Source: Glandiceps talaboti (taxonomy: Eukaryota > Hemichordata > Enteropneusta > Spengelidae). Taken from it: a stretch of 64,000 nt of DNA. The stretch's first letter is position 1, and every line of letters starts with the position of its first letter. Under the pieces are notes generated by a model. The model was not told the DNA's origin. It was given only the letters and a program-made list of their open reading frames with translations, and made no database searches. Shown piece by piece: positions 41,020 to 53,122 of this stretch. Location: the NCBI RefSeq assembly GCF_964340395.1, contig NC_135568.1, positions 6,047,079 to 6,111,078 on the forward strand, in the 5' to 3' direction. A program made the position numbers and the translations under genes.

Positions 41020-43188
41020 GATAAGGGACATTAGTCACTGGTAATTGTAGACGGCCACCAGTCAAACTGTAACAAGCTCGCTGGATACCTCCTTTTCTAA
41101 ATACGATATGTCCGCAGACTCGAAACGTGCAACGTAAATCGAATGAGCTGCATGTGTTCCTTTCGCCTGTCTGTTGTAATGATTTGGTCGTCTAAAAAGC
41201 ACTCTTAAAGTTTATGAACGATACCAACTCCAGAAGATACCCGTAATCAGAGAAACCATACCGGGAGATATGTTCCTGGATTTGCACCGTCTGGTAGTCG
41301 TACCAAGTATTTTTTCCTCCTTTAGCAGCTCAGAGCGGTCTCCCCATTCATTCGGAGACCGAAAGACTATGTTACTACAAAAGCAGTGCTATGGTAAACA
41401 CCCCTCTTTGGGCATTGTTGGCAGGCAAGTAATGATGTATGTGAATGCAGATAATTAGCTTGAGACAACAGCATGGGCTGGTCCACACACTCTCCGCCAC
41501 CCCTCCGCTTAATAGATTGTCCCCGTGGCGTCAGAAGCAGCAGACAGATGAATACGTCATTTTTGTGCCCATTCAGATTTTGTGTTAACAAGTTTTCGTT
41601 AATGTTCCAAAGTTGGCTCCAACGACCAGTTGTATTTTAGCGCCTCTATTTCAACATTAGCTATACAAGTCACAAACATTTTTAACACGTTTCGATAGCC
41701 GTCTACCACGGGTTTCTTTGTTTTTCTTTTGTTTTTTGGTTAAAATACAAAATTCATATTATGCATTCAAAGCTTGTCTAGCCCTTTTCTTCTAATTTCG
41801 AGGGATAAAACATGTGTATAGGTTTTCCCAGGATCTGAAGTCATATATTTGAACACTGTGTGAGAAAGCTCGAGCCTACTACACACGTAACACTTCTCGA
41901 CCTTCAAACTCAAACGAGTACATATATAATGAACTGGTATCTATTTTCAATGGAGTGTAAAGTCCGATTTTCATAAGACGTAATTTATCAAAATCTACAG
42001 CAATCACATGATCACTGTGGACCGTTAAAACAGCCACTTTGGAAACTAGGTGACTGTCTGGTGTAGTAGTTGACGAGTCTCAATGCTGAATGCACACATT
42101 ATCGCGTGGCAGTCTAGCCATACATCCCCTGCTGTACATTGTCGACTGTCTGTCACTCCACGTGTCGCCGCGCCCGCCACTGGGACTAGTTCGCTCATTT
42201 TTTAGTATTCATCTGTGTACATGTATAATTTCGAAATGCGTTTAACTGTTGGTATTTCCACAACATGTACTCATCATATTTAGAAGTGTTTATTTAATTG
42301 GAGATGTGTTTACATATGATTGTTACCATAGGATGGCCATGTGTGGGCTTGTCGAAGTTGTCGGTCAATGTTGGTTTCGTTTTCAACACTAGGCAAGCAC
42401 ACACGACGACAAAAAGTACGGAAATATACATAGTCTTTTTTAAAAAATAGTGGTTCTTCTCGACAAGTTTTCAAGTTTTTAGTGTGATGACGTGTGCAGC
42501 TCACTGTAGATCGAGGATCGATGCCCTAATTTGGCCTAAATTGATTCATAATAGGTCGTACTCACACGTCGTATGGTGCGACCGTTATCGCATTAATCGC
42601 TACCTATGTAACCTTCTAGAAAAAGCGCCCTCACGGTTGAATTTTACAGTGAAATATAATGTGCTGGGCTCATAGACCCATACGATATAACACGTCACTC
42701 GACTCGGATACTCACCTTCCCCTCACGGTGTCTATGACTCGACTTAATTGAAACCGTACACGAATCTGCTTCAAAATTTGAGCAAAAAATGAAATATGCT
42801 TACAGGATATCTTTGTTGTGAGTTGAAAGTAAAACATACAAATGTATTGTATGTATGTAATTCACCCATATACAACCTACAAACAAGAAAGCAAATTCCA
42901 ACAAGCTTTCGTGATCGACAGAGCCATATTTCTTTTGACACACACACACATGGAATGCATTCTGCTAAGAGTCTGTTATCGCGATAATTGACACTAATTG
43001 CCTGCCTAATAACACATACCCCACTTTACCTACTACGAGTGAATATACATTCTTGTTTTAAGACAGAAAGATAAATGAGTTGTGTATCACTAAATGATGA
43101 AAGAGTAAACGATTTTTGGGCCAACGGAAGGTTAAAACACCCTAGGAGACGAATAGCTTCACCATCACATGCTCACCCGTTCACATAA

Positions 43189-43249
43189 TCTCGGTTACCC
43201 AGACTCTCGACACCGCCCCCAACGACGAGAGTCAGACGGGTAACCGAGA
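43189..43249. repeat. Hairpin with ~21-bp arms
   Basis: tctcggttacccagactctcg pairs with the reverse complement of cgagagtcagacgggtaacc plus gaga, with a two-base insertion and a 16-base C-rich loop. Confidence 0.72.
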
Positions 43250-43884
43250 CTACCGTCCACTTAGTCTCTTAGATTGTTTGGTGACTCGGAATACATGACT
43301 TTGGATGATATGGGGAATGATATGAACCGATGTACGTGGGTTTGCATTCAACACGCGTCACATTCTGCTGGTATCACACGCCCTCAACGGTCAATGTCGA
43401 GAAGGGGAAACAATCACGTCCACCAGTGTGATTTCTTCCCCGGGGTATATTACATCATTTCCACTGAAGCAGATACTACGCAAACAGTTACATTCTCTTG
43501 TCCGTCGTTAACAGAGACAATGGTTTTCCACGCTTACAAAATGGTCTTCTTGAATACAAGTTTACAATAGTTTATCGGAATGATTCGGCAGCATGATTAT
43601 AATAACTAATTAATTTACAACACACCCCCCCCCCCCGGACTGAAAGATACGTCGTGTCGTTCCGCCCTCACCGACCTCCTCTTCAAATTGTAGAGTGGAT
43701 GAGTAGGTGGATGATACATATAGTTGATGGACGAGTTACTGCAGTTACTGTTACAACTTACTGACAAACTGACTTAATACTGGCTTGCTCGGTATGAGCC
43801 CTGTCATGGTGCGCCTTACGTACGTACAGACTACAGTCACGTCAATCCAATTAAAATCTGATGTAGGAATTCAACTTAATTTAC

Positions 43885-43953
43885 CTATATTTCCTTCATA
43901 TTGTATCGTTTGTTCTTGATCTTTTGTTCTGGTTGTGATCGCTTCTTCATACA
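43885..43953 (-). other. Possible unassigned exon upstream of BMPER
   Basis: A 69 nt stretch flanked by ttgatttccag and gtaaat, open in the frame reading YEEAITTRTKDQEQTIQYEG. It enters in phase 2 and leaves in phase 1, the phase needed by BMPER exon 2. It lies 2.9 kb upstream of the signal-peptide exon. No homology recognised; it may be chance. Confidence 0.22.
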
Positions 43954-46900
43954 CTGGAAATCAAATACAGCAGGTAGGACAATGGTCTGCTTCGCCTTTG
44001 TCTCCCCTTGAAGCACTCATACCGCGAACAAAGTTGTGTATATTTACTAAACAAGAACTGTAGTCCTGCAATATTAATCAAATAAGAAACGCTTCATTAG
44101 AAATTGATTTGTCTCATTGGCAACAACGACGAACTGTCACAGTTGTATACGTGCACAACTTGTATACATCACTTAGTTTACTTGTTATTTGTCGATGAGG
44201 GCGCTCTACCACTCTGAAACATGACACAGTAAGGGCACGATACGTGAATGACGAAATGGGTCACACAGTGGGCTCGCCAATGGCTTGTGTTGGATCATAT
44301 TCGTTGCCAGATTCGTGATAATGTCTATAAAATATCATGTTAGGACAATATCACTTGAATTTTAGTCACAATATATTAGCTACTGTCACCATTTCCCTAC
44401 TTCCCTCCGAGGCTCCCACCCTCCCTCTCTCCCTCCCAAGGAGAGTTGACATCCATGATACGTACTCTACCGTGGCGTAGAACCGCGCGGCCGGCTGTGA
44501 CCAGAACAGTTCATACTATCTGAGCTTCGCTTCTCCAGGAATTTCGGAAATGTAATTAGGAAAGAATTACACTTGCAAATTTCATATAAATCATTGGATT
44601 GGCTGGTATGTGTCTCAGTGATACTGTATGTCTAATGACAAGTTTCATCTCAAAATAATGGCAATACTGAGCGCGTTGCTCAGCAACTGTGCAAGCTGAT
44701 GCAATTAATGTGACGTGTAGGAAGGCCACCTGTACGAATCTGTATCTCCATAACCTTGGTTGGCGTTATAATTGTTTTTGTTCTTGGAGTTGCCTTTTTT
44801 ACACAATGTGTACATGTATTTTACAGGATATGGAATATCATGAAATACAACCTGTTGCAAGTTAGTGTTCAATGGCTCGGTTTGATACTCTCACAAAGAA
44901 AGTGCACTTGCTGTAATGTCCATTTAACTAACCAACAGATGTAGGCACGCAGACGTTAATGATATGATGTCTGCATTTGATGTCTGTACGTGTATGGTAA
45001 CATTGCACGAAACTATGTATTCAATATTGCTATCTTAAAGGGTAGCGTGTGAAGTTTCATATTGGTTTCTGTATCAAACTGAGCCAATGAACACCAATTT
45101 GCAACAGGTTGCATGCATTCCATTGTCAGTGTTGAATAATTTTTATGTCAATAGACGAACGTTTGGTTGGTTCTGTAAGAGAGCAACGCGTTGTGTTGTG
45201 TTGTGATCCCGTGATGGGTGAAGTTGCAATGTATTAATTAGCATGATCTGATAACATATCTATGTTGGTCAGTGTCGTAGTAATCAATAACTCGTATGCA
45301 AAGTTCAAAACAAGGGTGTTCTGAACATCGGATAGCCATGTTGTTTGTTGGCAACCTCTCCTTTGGTGTTACATCGAATTGGACCTCCGAACTTGTTCCA
45401 TTTCTGTACTGACTGCATTAGGAACACAGGGAGGTACTCAGATTTTTCAACAGTGAGACGAGGTGTGCCTATCCAGGTTGCTATTCGACAGGTAAGTGTT
45501 ACTTGGTGGTAATACTACTCATGAGACTGTATGTGAATGGACGTGTTGCTATAGGAACGTAAACATCAACAAAGATGACAGGCCTTGGCAACCAAACTAA
45601 ATGCAGATAATATCATGGGTTTTGCAATTAGTTGTAACCAAGCAGTGCAGTGCGGTGTGATGTGATGTTCTTACATTTTGTATCAATGTCTCCTGGGTGC
45701 ATTATAGATTGTCCCTGAGACAACGCACGCTGTCGGTGAAACCACGCATAGTCTCGTAAAAACTTGAGCACATACACTGTGATTACAGTGTTGGCACGAT
45801 ATCCATTCGTGATATCGAATAGAGCTTAACGTATTGACGCCAAAATATATGTGGGCACCGCCATTTTATGATTACATAGCAGTAACCTTGTGAGATCCAT
45901 ATTACAACATTTTAGAAAATGGCAATGCTGAAACTTTCCGCCCACAGAGTATCTCGGGCCTGGCCTCAATGACAGCCTAGTAAAGTATTATACAACGGAA
46001 ATCAACCGATTCAAAACAAATTGTGGCTCGACAAAATGTTATTAACTTTGCTACACTCTGAATCATCATGTTGCTTGACTAAAATGACACTATTAAACAG
46101 ATCTATGTGTTTAATACAAGTGTCGTCTGGCTCGACAAAAGTCGTACAACCCGTCATTGCTACATTTTATCATCTGATTTACAAAAAAGTACCAACATTG
46201 CTATATTTGCTTTGCGTGAGCAGTCATCATTGTAGCAGATTGTAGCTAAATCAAGACATTAATTGTAACAAGGTATACTTTATTCAACATGTCAGTGGAT
46301 TAAAATGTAACAATTGCACTTCAATTTTATCAGTAAGATGTAGCAAATTGGAATGTTACAGTTTGTTGAGCCAGGCGATACAATGTAGCAATACCAGTAG
46401 AGCTAGACGATTTGTTACTACTCAACTAGCTTCCGTTGTACTTTTTGTTCAAACAGTTAAATTTTATAGACTGACTTTTTCGTCCTGTGGTTTGCCTGCA
46501 ACCCATAGAAGCTACTATTCGAGCTGTACTCAATGGCTTAATAACGACATAGTAACAAATACGAAATAACAAATTTCATTATACCGTATTCAAATGTTTG
46601 CTTTTTACAAATTTAGAATACCTTCATTTTAATATTACCAAAATATGACTAAAGATGATGGAAGTTATAACATGTGAGTTGAGAGATGAGTACTTTGAGG
46701 ATCACTCTCTTTCTGCACTGATGTTGACTACAATATGTACATTAACTTAATTTGTTCCAGTCATTTTAACTTGTATTGTTTAAATACTGTAACATTTGAT
46801 ATCGGCCCAAAATATCAATTTTATGTCTATTTAATGAATAATAATCATAGCCAGGAATCGGCTAGATTCAACAAGTTAGGACAAAAGTACATATTAGTAC

Positions 46901-47566
46901 ATAATTCTGAAGGAGTATACATCTATACATTGTGGTCTGAGATAGTGTGTTTACATTAATGTGACCCGTATGTATCAGGTCATAATAACTGAAGTCATGT
47001 GATGTTTATAGAATGATAGGTTGATTGACAGCTAATAGGTCAAGACATGTTCTTTCCTAGTATGTATTTGAAGAGATCAGCGAAACGAAAGAATAATACC
47101 ATAGAAATATTTATTTTTACGCACTGTGTATTGACACGTGACAGGTACGGGTGTTCTATTAGTCGCAAACACGTGGGCATCGGATTTAACGACATTGAAT
47201 AGTTTAATAGTTGCCTACAAGATGTACTTATGTAAAAGTTGGAAAAACAAGATAAAACAGAAAGTTATAGACAAATATTCCTAATTATTTGTTTGTTAAT
47301 TATTTGTTTGTTTACCCGATTCTTTGTTTGTTTCTTTGTAAAATGTGAAATTCTGTCTTTTTGGTTGTCATTATTACAGAGGTACAGTGGCAAGACGTAT
47401 TCAGTTCACACAACTTTATCACCCATTATGTATGTCTTTTCGTGTTCGTCTTTTTCTCCAAATGCCATTTCACCCCATACTGTACTGAAACAAGCCTAGA
47501 GTAATAGTACAAATGTACTGCAATATGTATATCTATTGTATTTTTGGTTGTCATTATAAGATATAT

Positions 47567-47666
<100 letters not shown>

Positions 47667-49725
47667 ATATATATTGATTGCTTTTTGGCAGTGCAACACC
47701 ACCTTCTTCGATATGTATATCTCGTAGCACATATGATTACCTGTTCATATATCGTGAATCTATCTATTACTAACAGACTGAAAGGTCAAAGTCTTTACGT
47801 AAATGTCGTGCACTGACTTTATCCATAACAGTATTGGTGCAGTCTTTTCATTCAATACTGGAACAGATGACAATTGACATTCTTGCTTCTGGGTCCAGTT
47901 GCTAAACCACGAGAAGGTTAACTTGTTGTGAACATCACGTCCAGGGGTTGACGTTTGACCTTACAGACTTTGTGCGTGCATACAACTAGTAATAACCGTG
48001 TTCTGAAAGCCTGGCGTACACGAGGGGAATCAACTGAGCAAAATTTCACTAGTGGCAATTTCCTCGAGCCGATGCAACTATCCGCTATCAAAATGTCAGT
48101 TAGGATAACGGAATAGTGTAGAAGCGATAGTCCTTGAAGTCTACAGCTAGACTAACGTCGCTGGATATATGCCCACACTTTACAAATTTATGCATGAGTT
48201 ATGTTTCGCGTGTAGTCATAGTTTTGAAAACATAAAAGTCGAAATCTCGTATATATCTTTAAAACCTCATCCTGAATCATAACCCGCCGTTTGTTTCTTC
48301 GAGGAAATGAAGACGACCGGCCAGAAGCATTTCCATAGCGAAAATTTCAAGTCTGAGCAGGCGTAGACGGTGATCGTGACGTATGTGATAATGTGATGAG
48401 ACAGACGCAGGCTACGATGGCTAACATTGTGTGCTGACATTCACATCTTCAGTTTACATTTGTTTCTTGTTCATGTCAGAATTTGTCCGTGTAATTTTGC
48501 TTACACATCGAAAGAGGAAAGTGAAATGTATTATTAGTGCGTAAATTTCAACGCGCCAAAAAAAACACGACAAGGCAGACGACAGTATGGCAAGTACTGC
48601 TGCACAAACCCGTTACTACCGTGCTTTCAAGTTACATTACAGACGTACGAAAATGCGTTCGCCAAATCCGAGAAATTAATGTAAATGTCGATAATTACAT
48701 TTGACAGGACATCGCAAAATTGTGAGGGGAGGTCAGACTTATTAAATATAAACCTTAGCAATTACCTCCGAGCAGACGTGGATGAGCTGGTTGGCCAAAT
48801 AACGCTATCCATCTTACATTTTTCCAGACTCGATTTTGGCTTAGGAAAAGGTGCAAACTATACCCCACCCACATGCTGTCTGAAGTGCTGAGGCTCAGCT
48901 TTCTGCACAACGTTTTACCATTTTGTAAACATGGATTACTAAAGTGGGGAAAGTCCTGGGAACTCCTCGCAGCCCTGCAACAAATTCTTTCGTTAGTCCG
49001 CAGAGTCAGACCACTAATTAGTGGTTTGTTGTAGGCTGTCAGTGCGCATGGCAGAATTACGCTCATTGATTGGTCAATGACATCTGTCAATCAATCCCGG
49101 CGATCGGTCAAATTACTTCATGCATGTCGCGTCGTGTACGCACTCTGTCGCGATGTCGTAGCTAGTTAATTGGGGTAAGTTGCTAGCCTTGAGCCTCGTC
49201 GCATGTGACGAATTGCTTCATCTATCATTGCATGCGTGGGGCCCCCGTGTAACTGGACTTTTATTCGCAGGCGCTAGACTAGGCATACCCGTGGGCTAGC
49301 CACGGCAGGTGCAATTCATATTTGCGAACCATTTGCAATATAACAAGTTAAACTATTAAAGTGAAGTATTTGATCAGAATCTTGCTGTACTCCAGAAACC
49401 CTCTTTCACCATGTAGATGAAGTTCAAAGCAACACTAGTATGCCATAATAGGCGAAAGTTTCCCTCCCACAGCTCCCTGTTTGTGTTCCTTGCAAGACAT
49501 AGCATCACATATACGATAAAACAAAGCGAAAACCCAACTGCATTCTCGTCACAAGGGGGCGATGTTCATTGTCTCAATCAACTTCGATGTGGTTTCAGAC
49601 ATAATATATATCATTTCATTCACCTACCCTACAAAGGAAAGGAAGACAGCAGAGTTGTATAATTGAATCGTTATGTATTGTCCAATCTCCTACGTCTTAA
49701 TGATATTTAGTATTGTTTATCATGT

Positions 49726-49740
49726 TTTGTTTTATTCAGA
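49726..49740 (+). promoter_or_regulatory. Possible 3' splice site of a 5' UTR intron of the LRR-caspase gene
   Basis: A pyrimidine-rich run ending ttttattcag lies 30 bases before the start codon. An in-frame stop and a tiny upstream ORF (atgccaaattaa) sit between it and the ATG at 49771, so any upstream exon would be non-coding. A strong donor-like ggggtaagt at about 49,172 could be its partner. No transcript evidence. Confidence 0.35.
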
Positions 49741-49770
49741 TGCCAAATTAACACCACATTTGATTCCACC

Positions 49771-51400
49771 ATGTCTGGTCTACCAGACCTACCGGGAACA
49801 GGCCTAACTCTGCCATATGATGTTACCAACCTTAACCTTTCTTTTAACTCCTTGAAAGAACTGCCTGAGGATCTCCATGAACGATTTGTTAATTTGGAGG
49901 AACTAAGCATCAGTAACAATGACTTGAAGTCTCTTCCTAGTTCACTGTGTAAGCTTGCTAGACTTGTTCTTTTAGATGCAGGGAATACTGAAGATGTTGG
50001 CAATAGGCTAACATCTCTTCCATCTGAACTTGTTGAATTGAGGTATTTAGAAAAGGTTTATCTGAACTGGAATGACTTCAACAACTTTCCAACAGTCCTG
50101 TGTCAAATGTCAAGCCTCAGGGAGATAGACTTGTCAAAGAACTCCGTTAAGATCATTCCTGCAGGAATAGCCAACCTGATGTGTCTCGAAAAGCTAGACA
50201 TCTCATCCAACAAAGTCGAACATTTGCCTCCTGAAATATGTGAACTTGGCAACCTGAGAGAACTTATTGCCTTCAGCAACAACCTTCAGCAGCTACCAAA
50301 GAGATTTGGAAAATTGACGAGTCTAGTAACGCTTCATATCGGGAAGAATAAGAACTTGGGATTTCCAAGTCATGTCCTTGAGTTGACAACTCTTGAAAAT
50401 TTACATGTGGATGACAACAACATCGAGAGATTGCCATCTTCGATTGGTACCAGTTTACCCCAACTGACAGAACTTAGAGTAGACCACAACAAGCTGTCAG
50501 ATTTGCCCGGCAGTATATGTAACCTGGGTCATCTTGTCACCTTAAACCTCTCGCATAACTTGGTTGGATCTCTTCCAGATGACTTTGGATATGGTCTCAC
50601 CGATTTGGAATACCTCTACATCAGTAACAATTGGATATCGCATCTTCCAAAGTCGTTTTTTTCACTGTCGAAGCTTACAACCCTCGTTGCTGACAGAAAC
50701 AATATTAGCAAGCTACCTTATGGCTTTAGCCTTGAGCTTGCAAATCTGCAGTACATCTCTTTGGCACAGAATATGCAACTGAATTACCCACCTCGCACAA
50801 TACTTGAACAAGGTATAGAAAGGGTTCGAGCATTTGAAAGGGATAGGCATGTCTCACGCATCAACAGTGGAACATCCACTCAATTGTTCAATCGCCCACA
50901 AACATCCATTAATACAAGTATTCATCACAGAAGCAGGACAAGGCATCTTGAAGATCAAGCAGTATCTAATATCAGACTACCGCGACAGGACATCATTGAG
51001 GAAAATACAAGATACAGACGGCCTCACACTTCCACAGTAGTTACTGGTCAACGTATGAGAGAAGGTTATACACATAATAAAGGCAGGGCAGCTGATGCAG
51101 AACCAGAAACATGGAGAGAGCCTACAACTGACCCTCTAGAGGGTCTAAACTCTAATGACCACTTTAGTGAGGATGATAAACTTCAAACAGACCATAGGAA
51201 ATTGCCAGAATGGCTGATATCTAACCCAAGTAAACCCAATGGTGTTGAAAACGGAGTTTATCCTATGAAAATGAAACCACATGGATTAGTAGTTATATTC
51301 AGCAATGAACACTTCAGTGAGCCTGGAAATCCATTTGCTGGGAATATCCCTAATAGCGCCAGTAAATATTCTCAGAGAAGAGGTACACAAGTTGATGTTG
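49771..51400 (+). CDS. LRR-caspase exon 1: LRR array, linker and start of the caspase large subunit
   Basis: Open for 543 codons plus one base, ending GATGTTG|gtaagtg. It holds all the LRRs, the linker and the first part of the caspase p20 with the RRGTQVDV motif. Reading past the donor gives only four more residues and a stop at 51417, so intron retention would produce an LRR protein without the catalytic dyad. Confidence 0.93.
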
Positions 51401-52436
51401 GTAAGTGTTTATTTTAATGTTAACGTTGTGTGTCTATAATTCATGCCAGTAAGCTAACATCATGGTGCTTCCATTTATTTGAATTACGTATGCATTACAA
51501 AAATAGCACAATAGCCATTTTTTGGTTGACACAATGCCTTCTGTTCCACACACTATACACACTTTTCTGTACAGGTGCATGGGAATATTATTCAACCATC
51601 TTGTCCTATTCTGGCCCTCTAGCCTGAGGTACAATGGTATTGCAGGTACCAAGATTGACAAAAGCTGAACCATAAACTTGACAAGGGTCCATGTCAAAAG
51701 GTGACCCTTTCAAACACCAGAAAATACCAGTTGATGTTACTTGTACGATAATTTTATATTTACAGACAGACTAACACAAGTGTTCCAAGACTTTGGTTAC
51801 ATTGTACGAGTTCATAAAGACCTAACTCTTTTTGAGATGAAATTCCACCTTGATGACATACGGAAGGAAGATCACAGGTATTTTGACTCCTTCATCTGTT
51901 GTGTGCTCTCTCATGGAAAACTTGGCTGTATTGTCACCAGTGACTGTAAAGATCTCTCAATTGATGACATAGAAGACAAATTCTCAGCTAAACATTGTCC
52001 AACACTGCGTGGAAAGCCAAAAATCTTCTTCTTGCAAGCTTGTCGGGGAAAGAAACGTCAGCTGGGCTATGCCATAGATGCGGGAGATGATCAGTTGACT
52101 CCTCCTGCTCTACAAGGTCATAGAGATGATGGTTCCACTGGAAATGTCTCAACTGTCCCAGACAGAGCTGATTTTCTGTTTGGATATGCCACAGTTGCAA
52201 GCTGTGTGTCCTACCGTGATGCGACATTTGGATCCATCTATGTTGAGAAACTGGTGGAATGTCTAAGAAATCTTGCTGGTACGTCACACCTCCTTGATAT
52301 ACTGACCGTAGTGAACAGGAAAGTGGCTGAGGAGATCATTCCTGAAGGGATAGGTGATGCTATTGCAGAATCAAGACAAGTTCCAGCACCACAGAGTACA
52401 CTGAGAGGTAAAGTGTACTTCAAAGTCTGCAGATAA
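49771..52436 (+). CDS. LRR-caspase fusion: leucine-rich repeats joined to a caspase-8-like protease domain
   Basis: Two coding exons: 49771-51400 and 51766-52436, 2301 nt, 766 residues plus stop. The start ATG has a good context (ttccaccATG). About 14 tandem 22-24-residue LRRs (residues ~17-360; consensus LxxLxLxxNxLxxLP) end with a PPRTILEQG-type cap. A polar Arg/His-rich linker (~361-482) follows, then a caspase domain (~483-766). The caspase opens VYPMKMKPHGLVVIFSNEHF, like caspase-8. Predicted active-site features: S1-pocket Arg at ~536 (QRRGTQVDV), catalytic His ~593 (SHGKLG), catalytic Cys ~636 in QACRG, and Arg ~694 in SYRDATFGS. Several Asp lie between the large and small subunit regions (648-676). 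No DED, CARD or death domain is seen. Likely a cytosolic cysteine protease cutting after Asp, with the LRRs acting as sensor or scaffold; that role is inferred from architecture only. Confidence 0.92.
51766..52436 (+). CDS. LRR-caspase exon 2: catalytic His and Cys, small subunit, stop
   Basis: Starts after ttatatttacag. G plus AC restores Asp in GTQVDV-DRLTQVFQDFGY, an uninterrupted caspase core. It contains FICCVLSHGKLG, KIFFLQACRGKK, ADFLFGYATV and SYRDATFGSIYVEKLVE, and ends GKVYFKVCR before TAA at 52434. AATAAA sequences at about 52595 and 52755 could serve as poly(A) signals. Confidence 0.94.
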
Positions 52437-53122
52437 ACTTTTATCAAGATAAATACCTCTAACTGAAGCCTTTTTTAATACCTAAGACCAGTATTATATC
52501 GTACAAACGCATAACAATGCAGAGGGCAGCAGACAGCCATGTGTATGAGCAAGTGGTGTGTTTACCATATCATATAACATTTGTGGATTTACGTAATAAA
52601 ACATATTATCGCCCTGATATTGGGTTATATGCCTTCGATGCAAAGATACATCATACACGTTGTGCTGATTGTATCCTTGCCCTCAGGCACATATCCAGGC
52701 AATAGTATATAATGTTAGGTGTATATAAGCTTTTTTCTTAGATGAGCCAGTGCAAATAAATAATGCTAGTCAAGCTTTCAAATGTATAGAGCAAATCTTT
52801 ATTTTATGACAAAACTTACAAATTTACAGCCTTTCCTTACCACTTTTCTAATATAAGGCACTCATTAAAATATTTAAAGGTTCAAATAAAATTGACTGAA
52901 TACATTTATACATTACATCGATCAATTTAATACATCAATTTTAATTTTGAATACATGTCACCTTACACATGACCATAGATGTGTCTTGTATCTAAATAAT
53001 TATGGGGTAGTAAGGATCACCCATTTCTTACTTGTGTGGTGAGATTTTTCCAAAAAACTAAATTTAATATGGGTAACTACTTTGTGACATATTACCAAAT
53101 GGTATGTATACTTATATATTTT

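Noticed and set aside
49707-50003. 98-codon minus-strand ORF
   Set aside because: Antisense shadow of the LRR array.
51988-52287. 99-codon minus-strand ORF
   Set aside because: Antisense shadow of the caspase exon.
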